Shown piece after piece: positions 11,070 to 23,004 of a DNA stretch of 64,000 nucleotides. Source of the DNA: Pinus tabuliformis. Taxonomy: Eukaryota > Streptophyta > Pinopsida > Pinales > Pinaceae. Under the pieces are notes generated by a model. That model was given only the letters and a program-made list of their open reading frames with translations, was not told the origin of the DNA and made no database searches. Every line of letters starts with the position of its first letter. Positions within the stretch are counted from its first letter, which is position 1. The translations under genes and the position numbers were made by a program. The stretch covers positions 834,418,033-834,482,032 of the forward strand of contig CM062816.1 of the NCBI GenBank assembly GCA_031772625.1, in the 5' to 3' direction.

Positions 11070-12139
11070 TTTTGAGAGCCTAATCAAAGCATTGCCACTT
11101 GAGGGTGTTGCCATCAAGTACAACATCTGTATCATAGAGCCATACCAGAGTCATAATGCCAACACAGGTGTCATTATATTTCCTTCGAAAATTGTGGGCC
11201 AAGTTCATAATTGATCTCCATGTTAACTATTTTGACATTAATGATTTTTAGGGGGTTGGTATTGGCTCTTCCCAAGATCAACAAAATGCTAGGAATAATC
11301 CATAGATAGGGCAACCTACTCTTAGGCATAAGCCCAACCTACCTCCACATACACCCCATCTTTCAGGTCACCTTGTTGACACTAGAAATGTGATGACACG
11401 TCTCACACATACTGTAGTGCATCATAGTTCATTTGTGGTGGCCTCTAGACGAGATCCATTAGAGGATTATCTTATACCTCCAAGTGTAAGGCCTTTGGCC
11501 CACATTAAATATAGAACATCAAATACATGTATGGAGGATGGTGTTTTTAGTTCGAGTCGAGTAGTGTTACATCTATGCTCTTACTGTGAGTATACTTGTC
11601 ATGGCCCAATGGATGATCATATGCACAAGAGATTTATGGATAAGGTTATTATGTTTTTTAATTGATGCTAGATCATTGATTATAAATCGGTTGTAAATCA
11701 CTAGTTATAAATTGACAAATATTCAATAAAAATAACTTTAAAGTACTTCTTTTTTACTTTTATTTTTTGTCATGTACAAATGCTACAATATGGTATGCCA
11801 CCATCAACACATGAAGCTGTAATTTCTCTCAAACTCAATGTATGCATGGAGACAAAATTTGATATTACGACACCCCACACACAAGTATTTAAATGAATTT
11901 ATTCTTATATACTTGAACGATAACTTAGCAGGATTTAAAAGCTTGTTGTTTTGCAAATTCCCAAGTAATTTGGGAGAAATAAATCCTAATTTTGTTGTGT
12001 TTCGAGGTGTCCATTGGAGAGTCTAGGAAACCATATCCATCTAGGTTAGTAAATCAACTCCCACTTATGTACCATATGTTAGGTCATATCTACTTTTAAT
12101 GTGACTTTCACTATTCGAGTTTAGTTGAATTTAATGTTT
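11070..12139. other. Unassigned DNA
   Basis: There is one open stretch at 11390-11665 (91 codons, basic and His-rich, with a CSYCEYTCH cluster). I recognise no family in it. The rest is AT-rich with no clear signal. Confidence 0.35.
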
Positions 12140-12716
12140 TTGTACTAATCAAACATATTAATAATGACTATGCAGGTTCCATTGTTCCTAGTTCCTTCTT
12201 CTTCCATACCCACCCAATTCCATCCTTCACCCATCCCATTTAGTCCACATTACATGCCAAGTTCAACAAATGGGTCCCCCCCAACACTTGGCATTTTCAT
12301 TTCTTCCCCAAGGGTGTTTTCCCCTATTGTACAATCGGTTGGTTTGTATCATCTCCAATTCCCAATACATTTTCCTTCACACCCTTCCACCATTCCCACA
12401 TCCATTCACCCTACACCACTCCAACATTAGAACCCTCTCGTCACTCCATCCGCTATTGCAACAACTAGTATTACATCTACTATAACTACACCTATAGTGG
12501 TTGCATCTACAATTGTTGCAACTACATCCTCCCCAACTCCCATCATTTCCTCGGAGTAGGTTTCCCAACCATGTGCTCCACCTCTTGCCACTGCATCCAA
12601 TGTTGTGGAAACAAGCATTGCATCTAATGTAGCTAAATCTACAATGGTTGAATCCATTGTTGTTGTAACTATATCCTCCCTAGCCCACATCATTTCTTGG
12701 TAGTAGGTTATCCAAT
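12140..12716 (+). pseudogene. Decayed Pro/Ser/Thr-rich reading region of unknown origin
   Basis: Plus-strand translation gives a long Pro/Ser-rich stretch (12164-12430), then a Thr/Val/Ser-rich stretch to 12716, with stops. The second part is a diverged tandem duplication of about 145 bp: the block around 12514-12575 recurs at 12660-12716. The giant element at 12717-27105 inserted here, and the DNA after it (27106 onward, CCAACCAAGTGCTCCACCT) carries on where the first duplicate does (12570-12588). I cannot name a family. It may be a host gene scrap or part of another repeat. Confidence 0.4.
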
Positions 12717-12939
12717 TGTTGTAGTAGCTACAACCACCCTCGAAAATTTTGCCTTAACCTATTTTGGAGCCTCCCTACCAACCTTATATAGCACTTTGTT
12801 TTGCTTCATCAAGTACTCAAGCTTCAGTGTTTTCCTCGCACAAAGGCAGCCTGCCGATCACAGTCAATCCATTCCCCTCACAGGTTGCTTACCAAAACTT
12901 GGTCCAGCTGCAGGCTGAGCATCTTCCCCTTGAAAATTG

Positions 12940-14160
12940 TGCATTCCTGGAGGGAAACCAACCTTCCCTCTGGGAATTGCGCAATCCTCTCTGACAGCCT
13001 GCTGGCTCTAGGATTGCGCAATCCTACCAGCTAACCCTACCAGTAGGATTTGCGCAATTTTTCCAGCAACAGCCTGTTCAACCCAGGATTTGCACAAATC
13101 TAGGCAGCAGTCAGCTGCTCTACCCATAAATTGCACAATCCCCTTGGGCAGTCAACCCAACTTCAAGCCAGGAATGCACATTTTTCCCAAGCAGTTGAGC
13201 ATTCACATGCATGAACAATCTCGTTGACCAGTTCCACTCAGGACCGAGGAAACTTGACTTACATGCATGCATGACTTGATCTTCCCAAAATAGCAAGAGA
13301 CAACATGCAAAAGGAATACCATGATTTAGGGAGATATTTTTAGCAGCTGGGGGTTACATGCAAAGTTGTTTTAGAAGTTTCCCTCCAAGTGTCACATTTT
13401 CCTAGATTTGTGGCATGCGCGTCATGAGACCAAACTTATTTATTCGACGCATCAGAGCTCATTCATTCGCATCGATCTTGGAGCTCTGATATCCCACACC
13501 ACATCCAAGACTCTTAGATACATCCAGCTTAGATATTCATGGGTAAGTGGCTTCAACTTGTTTTTTTTAGCATTTCTGTCGCTTTTTGTGTATTCGCTTG
13601 TGTGAGTGTTGTTTGCTTGATTTCTTTGAGCGCCTGTTACATATATTCTAGCTTGCCCTAACTATGTTTCAATTTTTGTTGCTATCTCACTGTTGTCGCA
13701 TGCATGATACTGCTTTGCACATACGTTTTCCCAACCGGCAAATGGCCACACCCAAATGCATGTTGATCTGTTTGTTGAATCTTCCATTCATGTTTTTCAT
13801 GCATTGTTTATCGCTTCTACTATCACTTAGTGTCGCCATGCATTTCATCGAAGGAAGGCTCACCTTCCTCTCGAGATTTGTGCATTCTAGCCCAACACTG
13901 GCCACTTGGACTATTTTGTACATTCCTGGAGGATAGTGGTTGCTTGGCCCAGGAAACTATGCAAATTTGTCCCTGGGCCAACAGTCCTTCCTAGCTGGTA
14001 TTCCGCATTGCACAATCCCAGCAACTGCCCAACTGGATTGTGCATTTCACAGATCCAGCAGCGAGTCCAGCCTCCTAGACATCCTAGACTACCTTTTGCG
14101 CAGTTCTGGCAGCCAGTCACTCAGCCTCCTAGTGAAATTTGCGCAATCTTGCTCATCAAT
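12940..14160 (+). repeat. Scattered TTGCGCAATCC-type motif array in the LTR
   Basis: Palindromic TTGCGCAA-like cores followed by TCC recur every 25-60 bases in two clusters (about 12940-13170 and 13870-14155), at least a dozen in all, many diverged at one or two bases (TTGTGCATTCC, TTGCACAATCC). The 3' LTR has the same clusters (about 21570-21800 and 22570-22885). They lie upstream of the reading region and far upstream of the LTR TATA box. The function is unknown. Confidence 0.65.
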
Positions 14161-14269
14161 TTCCCAGGTATGTGTTGTGTCCTTCCCTGAATTTACTTTG
14201 TTTTCACTGACATATTTCTTTCCATGCATGCAACTTGTTTCCAGATCTTTTAGGTTTTCATCTATCTCA

Positions 14270-17200
14270 ATGGCTTCCAAGAGAACAGGATCACAAGACA
14301 CTGATGGTATGGAAGTTGGAGTAGCAGCTAAGAAGGTGTACTCTGGTTTGCCAATCTATGAGGATACAAAGTTGTATCTAGATAAGGACATCAAACTGAA
14401 GTGGCAAGAGGTGAATGGAACATTTGCAGGTACTTTTGGGGAATAACTTGAAGATCGTCAAGTGTACATGAACATTCATAAGTCCGGCTTGTACCAGATT
14501 GCATGCAGATACCCCGCGTTCCCATTGTGTGGACATGATTCACTGGATCGTCTCTCACATTGACCTCGAGATGATGACCTTGAGCAGGTCAGTGGGACAA
14601 ATCTTGCAACCTTATGGGCACGAGATTACAATGAGATATACCAGATGACCGAACCCATGACTATCATGACTTCCCCATTAAGCTTGCCCAATAGAAGAGG
14701 CCACTCCAGAGAGATTATGAAGGATTGGGTAAAGGAGCCAACTCGTTTTAGGATGACCCCCAATCAGATCTATAAGATGAATATATTGAGGAAGGCATAC
14801 TACTACTTGGTCATATTCGCATGTCGACTGAGTGGCCAAGCGAGCATTGAAACCTTCCCTCAGAGTTGGGTGGTCACGCTGGACCAACTGGCTAGAGAAG
14901 GAAGACCTTGCAACTGGTCTAGCATACTGGCTAATCAGCTGAAGGAGTAAGTCACAAAGGCTCGACAATCACCCGAAGGCATGCATGCAGAGATTTACAT
15001 GTTTTCCTATAGTCTAGATGAAGTTTGTGCCCGACATGAGTTCTCGGGCTTAGAGTGGGCATGGTCACTTGCGGAGACTGTTGTGAGCATGTATTTCAAG
15101 TTATTTTCCGAGTGCAACTTCATAGGAGTGATCATACAACTATCCGACCATCTTTTCACCCTAGTGTATAGGTTGATATTCAAACAGGATCCACCCTGCA
15201 TGTCATAAGAAGCGATGAAGACATTGTTAGGCATTGCAGATTGGTATGCCTCACCGAACGACAGGTTCATCTGAGTGTTCGGTGCGGAGAAGCCTCCACA
15301 TGTTCTGCCACATTTTGCTTTGGACGTGCTTGTCATGCAGGAAGTAGTGTATCATATCTTGGCAGGATTAACAGCTAGGCTGCAACAGAAGAAGAAGGCA
15401 CCTTGGCCCACTCTTCCGTTGCGGGTTGGGTTATACGAAATTTGGAGCATCAAGCAAGCAGATGTCAAAGCTGAAAAGATGAAGAAGTACATGTTCTACC
15501 TCCGAAGCTTCAACCCATATGAACCACATTGTATTATGAGGGATCACTGCATGATATTTCAGTTCAATTGGATCCATGGGGAATTTCATTAGGCTGAAAA
15601 GGACTCATGGAGATACTGTTACAATTCCTCTAGACCCAATGAATAGGTTAGTTTTACCGTGGAATGGTTAGCACAACAACATGAAGCAACATCACGGAGA
15701 ACACCAGTAATAGCAGAGGCAACAAAGCCAAGCATACCTATGCATGACAAAGGGAAGAGAAATATTATCGATTGCATGGAGGAGCAAAGATGCAAGTTTC
15801 GAGCAGATCCCCTAGTAGAAAAAGCAACTATGGCTATTCAACAAAAGAGGTAGCAACGCGACAAGCGAATCACGCGAAGGCAGAGGGATAAAAAGAGAAT
15901 GGAAGAGGCATAGAAGGAGTTGCATGAGCTGAGGGAGAAACTCCGGAAAGAACAAGAGTTGTGCCAACTAGAGAAGGAAGCACAACAACAATAGATTTAG
16001 TAGGGGGTGCATCATGTGCAGACAGACAAAGCAGTTCGCGTACAAGTAGTTGATTCTTCTGAACAGCTGGCATCAAGCGAACAGGGTGGACCATCGCAGG
16101 GGAAAGAATTTTCTCTGAGATAGAACAGACTCTTGAACAGTTGGATGTAGACATGGAGCAATAAGAGTTGGAACAAGAAACTAAACTCATGCCTCACCAA
16201 AGAGAGGTCGACTCACTTGCTTCAATGCATCCAGACGATGAGCAAGTCTTAGATGACCAAGGAGGCATTGAGATCCTTGGTGGTGAACCGGAAGCAGAGA
16301 TGCACAACATCTCCTTTGACGAATCTCATCACAGAGTTGTGCAGTCTCATAGAGTACCGACTTTGGAGGACCAAACATCCCCTGTGCAATTTGAAGAGCA
16401 AGTGATCATGACTGATGTGCACAAGCATCCAGCTGCGTTGGCTGATGCAACTAGAGTGTATGCAAAAGCCACTAGCTCAAGTGTTCATTTTATCATAGCT
16501 GAGAATGAGCAAATGGTGAAGGAACTACAGGTGGCCAAGCAGGGAGGAGACTTGGTGACAATGTTTGCGCGAGCTGAATTGAAGAAGGCAATACTAGATG
16601 AAGTATTGTCCTCGGACACAATTATGCAAGCATTGTACTCCAAGTTTGGTACCGTGCATCAAGTAGTCGTTCATCTCCATGGATGGCAAAAATGATGTGA
16701 AAGAAGAGTACGCATCTTGACGAACATACGTACTATTGTTGATAACATGCGAGCATGGACGATGAAGTACAAGGGAGCCCCGCTTCACTTGCCAATGAGG
16801 ATGAAGGCCAATGCAGTCGATCTGCAAGCACGTATTTGGAGTAAGATCCATAACTACAAAGACCTACTGCAACTCATCACTAGCATACAGGCTTCCCATT
16901 CACGAGTATTCAAAATCATGGAGGTTATAGTGCACACTCATGCGATCCCATCACTTGGGACCATCACCCAGGTGAAGACCAAGAATCAGGTCCAACAGGA
17001 GCTTAACTCGTACTTCGATGAGTTGATGCGTACCGCCACCAACCTAGACTTGCCTATCAGTGCAGACATCATCCGCAAGTACGTTGCTAGTTCGGCCACA
17101 CTAAAGACAATGATGCACATTCTCCCAAACGAGTTGGATAGAGGGCGCGAGCAGTGTACCCAGATGCTATGGAGGAAAGGTTTAGGTTTCAGACGGATGT

Positions 17201-17324
17201 CACGGTAGAAGACACAGACACTCTCAAGGACTACCAATATTGGCATAAATATGTCACTATTAATCAGCATGAGGATGTTGAGCAGTTGGACTTCTATGGT
17301 TGTCTAAGTCCGAATGATGTCTAG
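14270..17324 (+). pseudogene. Non-retroviral reading region inside the 5' LTR
   Basis: A region of about 1,018 codons, from an ATG (MASKRTGSQD) to a stop after CLSPNDV; the 3' LTR copy has the same start and end. It is broken, with roughly ten interruptions. The open parts are hydrophilic and gene-like: a Trp/Tyr-rich N-terminal half, a Lys/Glu/Gln-rich stretch at about 15850-15990 that looks like coiled coil, an acidic middle (16168-16695), and a helical C-terminal part (16717-17208). I see no Gag, protease, integrase, RT, RNase H or envelope signature and cannot assign a family. Just upstream, GTATGT (14168) and a CCAG acceptor-like site (14240-14243) suggest an intron in its leader. It may be a captured host gene or an element-specific accessory gene. 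Confidence 0.6.
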
Positions 17325-17497
17325 TTTGGCTTGTCCAAGCCATTGTTCACATGGGTACATGTGCATTATAATTTTGAGTCATGTCAAGTGTAAGTCAAGT
17401 GTTAAGAGTGGATGTAACAGTCGTACAATAGGTGAAGAGTCATGAGGGTAGTTGAATGGTCACAAAGGGGAATGTCAAGGGTCACCCCACCCTTTGC

Positions 17498-17505
17498 TAT
17501 AAATA
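17498..17505 (+). promoter_or_regulatory. TATA box of the 5' LTR
   Basis: TATAAATA in the context TTTGCTATAAATAGTCCC, about 860 bases before the LTR end and about 175 bases after the reading region's stop. It marks the likely start of the element's transcript, so the reading region sits in U3. Confidence 0.7.
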
Positions 17506-18363
17506 GTCCCTCATAACTCATTGTATAGGCTTTTGGTTAGCCAAGCTTCTACTAAGACTATTTTGAAGAAGGCTTGGATAGTATTGTAATGCGCCTTAGC
17601 TTCTCCACTACATGGAGCTAGTACATCTCTTTGGAGGAGCAGGCGAATGTGGCTATAATGTTCCATCGTTGGGGCTATCAGGTTTACATTGATGCATTGT
17701 ATGATTGTGACTTACACTTATTTATATAATAAGAGCCGACACATTTTCATGCATATGTTGTTATTGTAGTTGGGATGCTTCGGTTGCTTTAATGATATGT
17801 GTTGTTTAACTTACGTACCTGTGTATGAACTGATTCACATGCAATTATATGAATATTGTTGTTAATGTGTTGCATATGTTGTTAGTGTTGTCACCATCTG
17901 TGTCGACTGCTCTGTCAGACATCAGATTGACCTTTCATTTGAACCTTGCTATAACAACCATCACACTCATCGCAGACTGATTCATGAGTGTTGTACGTGT
18001 TATCTTACCTTGTATGATGTGACTGCCACATCTGAGTGGACTGCTCCGCTAGAAGCTGTGCATGTCCTTTGTGTTGTATGTTCCTAGCCAAGTTGGGACT
18101 GATCCATTTCAACCTGGAACTCACCTTCACCTCCTTCCCCTGTCGAAGTGGTGGACCCTCTCATACACCTTCCTTGACTCACTGCATTAGTCACACCCTT
18201 GTTGCTGACAAAGTTATTCTACTTGCCTTTGTGTGACACCGCGGTCAAGGCATTACCTTACGACCCACTGTTGGGATTCCTACACCAAACGGTCTGATGT
18301 CTAGTTGGGAATTCTTACTGGGGAGATCCCCTTGACATGTTGGTGGGTCCAACACCGTCAACA

Positions 18364-18509
18364 TTTCTGGCACTAGAAGGAGGGCCTAATGACAAACAGA
18401 GTCCTCTCACCCAGTTTTAAACCTTTACATATCTTCCATGGAGTCTTGCATTCTTCTTCCCCCAAGGTGTTTTTCGAATCGCGAAGATGTCTTCATCTTG
18501 GGGAAGCTT
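18364..18509 (+). other. Primer-site-like sequence and leader of the giant element
   Basis: TTTCTGGCACTAGAAGGAGGG follows the LTR end directly. Its form (TGG...GAAGGAGGG) resembles Gypsy-type primer sites, but I cannot match it to a specific tRNA by eye. The leader then runs to the Gag-like region. Confidence 0.5.
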
Positions 18510-19598
18510 TTTGATCTCTTGTCCACTCACACATATGATGGTGAAGGTGAAGTGGCTTGGCCTTAGCACTTACATAACTTTATTTCCATGATTCATGGGG
18601 AAGATGAGTTTACTAACGAATAGGTTGGTTTGCTACTTGCATTCACACTTCGCAAATCTCTGTTTCGTTGGTTGCTCAGCCTACTAGATGACATTGTGCA
18701 CTCATTTGATCACTTCTGTGATCTTATTGAAGAGATGTTCTATCATTTTGATCTAGACCATCTTGATTGGAAACTGTTACAGCAACAGAGGGCTTCGAAT
18801 GAATCCGTTATTGATTTTTGGCAGCGCTTCTATGACTTACAATTTCAAGCTCCGAGGAGCCAGATGAAGTTTGCTTATCTCTGGGACCAGTTCAAGTACT
18901 GTCTTAAGAAATCTGCGTGTCCCAAGAGAAATCTTGATGTCAAGCCTCACTCAACCTTCTTCGTTGATGGAACTGCGCAATCTCATGTGGGAGTAGGCAT
19001 TGTCTCAATGGACCATCTACCTCCCTATCATTCAACAGTTCCACCATCACCCAGTGATGTTGAGGATCATGTTTGCACACCTGTTCATCCTTTACCCTCT
19101 CCCAACATCACTCCACTCCATTTTTGCAGAGATTTAGTTGTGAGTCCTTCGAGTTCCCATATGCTTTCTTTTCTTCGACCTCCCTCTTCGCACTCTGGTG
19201 TTCCTCCGGATGATGTTGTCTTGTGTTCATCCATTCCAGACTCTTCACTTGTTGTGAACGAGGAACAAATTACTGACGGAGTTGGTATTGCACAACCAAC
19301 ATGCACTGTCATTCATGAAGAGTATGAGTGGGAGCTTAAACATCAACACTTGACGAAGGATGACTCCCTCCCGTCTGAGCCCCCTTTGTTCTTTCCTAGC
19401 CTCTTTGGTGAACCTGTCAGCCATGATTTTGCATGTGTGTCTTCATCCACGGATGCACCCATTGTTGATCACTCGCAGGAATCACTGGATGTTAGTGCAT
19501 CATTCGACGATAGAGAGGATAAGTTATTCATTGAAGATCCACTTGATCCTTCATCTGTCTTTTCTAGAAACACGAAGTATGAGTTCGTTCTCTTTTAA
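18510..19598 (+). pseudogene. Gypsy-type Gag-like region of the giant element
   Basis: The part at about 18510-18930 has the plant retrotransposon Gag core pattern: a THTYDGEGEVAWP-type opening, then a helical stretch with FRWLLSLLDDIVHSFDHF and FWQRFYDL, which matches the usual 'W...L....I.SW..F...F' layout. The open part at 18630-19598 (322 codons) continues as a Ser/Pro/Asp-rich tail with no zinc knuckle. It would be a capsid protein for cytoplasmic particles. It is broken in at least one place. The Gypsy assignment rests on the Gag pattern and primer-site style. Confidence 0.6.
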
Positions 19599-21350
19599 TC
19601 TACCCCTCTGTTTCATTCATCTGATCATGAGGATGCTGAAGAATTGATTGATTTTTCTGATCGTGGCAGTCATTATCCATTTTCTTCCAATTTTGATCAC
19701 AATAATGAATCTATCATAGTTGATCTTTTGAAGCCACCAGTGTATGATGTTCTACTTGATGATGAAGTTGAGACACCCAAGACTGTCGAGGCACTTCAAC
19801 CTGAGCTGATGGTTATGTTAGGCCCTCACTCTCTTGAGGTTAGTCTCACTTCCGATCATGAAATCATTCATTCGCGCAAGGCTCCTCATCAGTCATCTGT
19901 ATGCATTGAAGATCCATCTCACACATAGATCACACTTCATCCACTCGAATTGCACAATCCCATTGCTTATGCTTTGGAGGAGTCTTACATTGCAAGCACT
20001 TGTTCGTGACGTAAGTTGTCTTTGTTTCTTTGATTTGTTTGGATGTCATAGTCAAGAGTGTGCTTATGCTTCAAGGTTGCACGTAGTGTCACAAAACACC
20101 ATGAGAAGTACATAGACTGTCCATCATGCACTTGCACTCACTTATGTCACGTGGGAACTTTGAAACACAAAGTGTGGTTGTCTTCATTGTTATATCTTTC
20201 TTGCTTGTTGGTTCACACCACTGGGTTGCTCGCGGACCAAGCCTTCACCAACATGGGTATACCAATGCGCCAGTGGCTACATTGGAAGTATCACTTCACG
20301 TGATCAGGCCCATGTACTATTAGTATAGAGGTAGGAGTAGTGTTTTCTTTCAGTTTTTTGCTTGCATGTTTGTTTGCTTATATGCTTTGTTTGCGTGTTT
20401 ATTTGCTTGCTTGTTTACTTACCTACTTTACTTTTACTTTCGCCTCTTCTTTTTATTTGATTTGACATTTGTTGGTTTGTTTATTTCGTTCGTAGGTTAG
20501 CCTTGCATGAAGCCATGCATGACTCTTGAAGCGAGCTGGGTAAAGTACAAGAGGACTTGTACAACTATCACTACTTGGTTATCTGTCATCTTTCCTCTGT
20601 ATGATGAGCTTGTTATTCTTAGTCCATGATACGTCGAAGGAAAATACGTACTCTTCAAAGTGAACCTTGTTGTAAATACAACGCTTACACAATAACTAGT
20701 GTCACCTTCTCTAGTCGATTGTTTTTTGGTTAACCCTTGTTAGCTCAGTCAAGTAGAGTAAGGTGAGGGGGAAAACCTCAACAGGCATGTCAAAGATATA
20801 ATAAACTACTTATCTACTGGAACAACCTCCTCTGCTCTCAATAAGTCTGGATCCATCTTCCATCTCTGAAATGAATAAGTGTTATGCACAGTGAAAATGA
20901 AAAGTGAAATGTCAAAAGAATTCAAAATGAAAAATAAATAAGGAAAAAGAAGAGAAAGGCTTCCTGCGCAGGGAGGTGATGTAAGTACTTTGCCAAGGTA
21001 CTGACCAGGGTCGTTGGTAGCAAATCCATGCTTGTGTTCCTATGTGACTCCATTGTGGTACTGTCCAGACCTGTTGGTAGTGGAGCAACACCAGAGATGA
21101 AACTAAGACTCTGATGACTATACTGTTTGTGCACCTATATACCCCTCAACCCCAATCGAAACAATTGCGTTGCCTTGGCTTGGAATGTGTGTCAATCAAC
21201 CAAGGGATTGCAAGATGCTAGATCTTACAATCAAGTGAGTGTGAAACCAAGATGAGCTAAGAACTGAACAATACTTCCAAAGGTGTTAGACTTGCTTTTC
21301 ACGAACAAGGTCTATGAAGAGAGCTGGAGTTCTACCAGTGTGTTGCCAAG
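19599..21350 (+). other. Rest of the giant element's interior, no pol found
   Basis: 19644-19928 is an acidic open stretch (DLLKPPVYDVLLDDEVETPK) that continues the tail of the Gag-like region. 20340-20500 is T-rich with GTTTGCTTGCTTG-type low complexity. A purine tract (GTGAGGGGGAAAA) lies at 20763-20775, and about 575 bases of unassigned DNA then lead to the 3' LTR. No protease, integrase or RT motif is visible. Confidence 0.5.
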
Positions 21351-23004
21351 TGTTGTAACAGCTACAAAAACCCTCCAAAATTTTACCTTAGCCTATTTTG
21401 GAGCCTCCCTACTAACCTTACACAACAATTTGTCTTGCTTTGTCAAGTACTCAAGCCTCAGTGTTTTCCTCGCACAAAGGCAACCCGTTGATCACAGTCG
21501 ATCCATTCCCCTCATAGGTTGCTTACCCAGACTTGGTCCAGCTGTAGGCTGAGTAGCTTCCCATTGAAAATTGTGCATTCCTGGAGGGAAACCAACCTTC
21601 CCTCCAGGAATTACACAATCCTCTCTGATAGCCTGTTGGGCTCCAAGATTGCGTAATCCTGCCAGCCAACCCTCCTAGTAGGATTTGCGTAATTTTTCCT
21701 AGCAGCAGGCTGTTCAGCCCTGGATTTGCAAAAATCTGGGCAGCAGTCAATTTCTTTACCCAAAATTTGCAGAATCCCCTTGGGTAGTCAACCTAGCTCC
21801 AAGCCATGAATGCACATTTTTCCCAAGAAGTTGAGCACTCGCATGCATCAACAATCCGGTTGACCAGTTCCACCAGGGACCGAGGAAACTTGTCTTACAT
21901 GCATGCATGACTTGATCTTCTCGGAATAGCAAGAGACAACATGCAAAGGAATCCCATGATTCATGGAGCTATTTTTAGCAGTCAGGGGTTACATGCAAAG
22001 TTGTTTTAGAAGTTTCCCTCCAAGTGTTGCTTTTTCCTAGATTTGTGGCATGCGCGTCATGAGACCAAACTTATTTATTCGATGCGCCAGAGCTCATTCA
22101 TTCACATTGATCTTGGAGCTCTGACATCCCACAAAACATCCAGGACTTTTTGACACATCTCGCTCAGCTATTCACAGGTAAGTGGCCTCAACTTGTATTT
22201 TTCGTCATTTCTATCGCTTTTTGTGTATTTGCTTGTGTTAGTGTTGTTTGCTTGATTTCTTTGAGCGCCTGCTATTGTTTACATATATTATAACTTTTCC
22301 TATACTTTTTTCAATTTTCATTGCTATCTCTCTGTTGTCGCATGCATGAAACTGTTTTGCACGGACGTTCGCCCAACTAGCGAACGACCTCACCCACATG
22401 CATGTTGATCTGTTTATTGAATCTTCCATTCATGTTTTGCATGCACTGTTTATCGCTTCTAGTATCACTTAGTGTCACCATGCATTTCATCGACGTAGTT
22501 GCTTTCAGATGCTCATCGGTTAGTCGAGCCAAACTTGGCCCAGTCTCTGCCTTCACCAAGGCTGCATTGTGCAATCTGGGGAAGGAAGGCTCACCTTCCT
22601 CTCTAGATTTGCACATTCCAGCCCAACACTGGCCTCCTGGACTGTTTTGCGCATTCCTAGAGGAAAGTGGCTGCTTGGCCCAAGAAATTGCCTAAATATG
22701 TCCCTGGGCCAGCAGTCCTTCCCAGCTGGAATTACACATTGCATAATCCCAGCAGCCAGCTACCCAACTGGATTGCGCTTTTCGTAGAGCCAGCAGCCAG
22801 TGCAGCCTCCCAAACAGCCCAAACTTCCTTCTGCGTATTTTTGGCAGCGAGTCATTTAGCATCCTAGTGAAATTTGCGTAATCTTGCTCATCATCTTCCC
22901 AGGTATGTGTTGTGTCCTTCCCCGGATTTGCTTTGTTTTCACTGACATATTTCTTTCCATGCATGCTGCTTGTTTCTAGATCTTTCAGGTGTTCATCTAT
23001 CTCA

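Larger units (their letters stand above)
12717..18363 (+). repeat. 5' LTR (5.65 kb) of the giant element
   Basis: It begins TGTTGTAGTAGC and ends CACCGTCAACA, with the primer-like site right after. From 5' to 3' it holds a GC-box-like repeated motif zone (12940-14150), a long reading region (14270-17324), a TATA box (17498) and about 860 bases of R-U5. It aligns with 21351-27105 from end to end. Confidence 0.85.

Noticed and set aside
11390-11665. A small zinc-finger host gene
   Set aside because: There is a single CSYCEYTCH cluster in 91 codons with no second half, no family match and no supporting exon. I left it as unassigned.
20763-20775. GTGAGGGGGAAAA as the purine tract directly at the 3' LTR start
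   Set aside because: The sequence after it has no match upstream of the 5' LTR, so the LTR cannot begin there. It may be an internal tract, but the border at 21351 is set by the alignment of the two LTRs.
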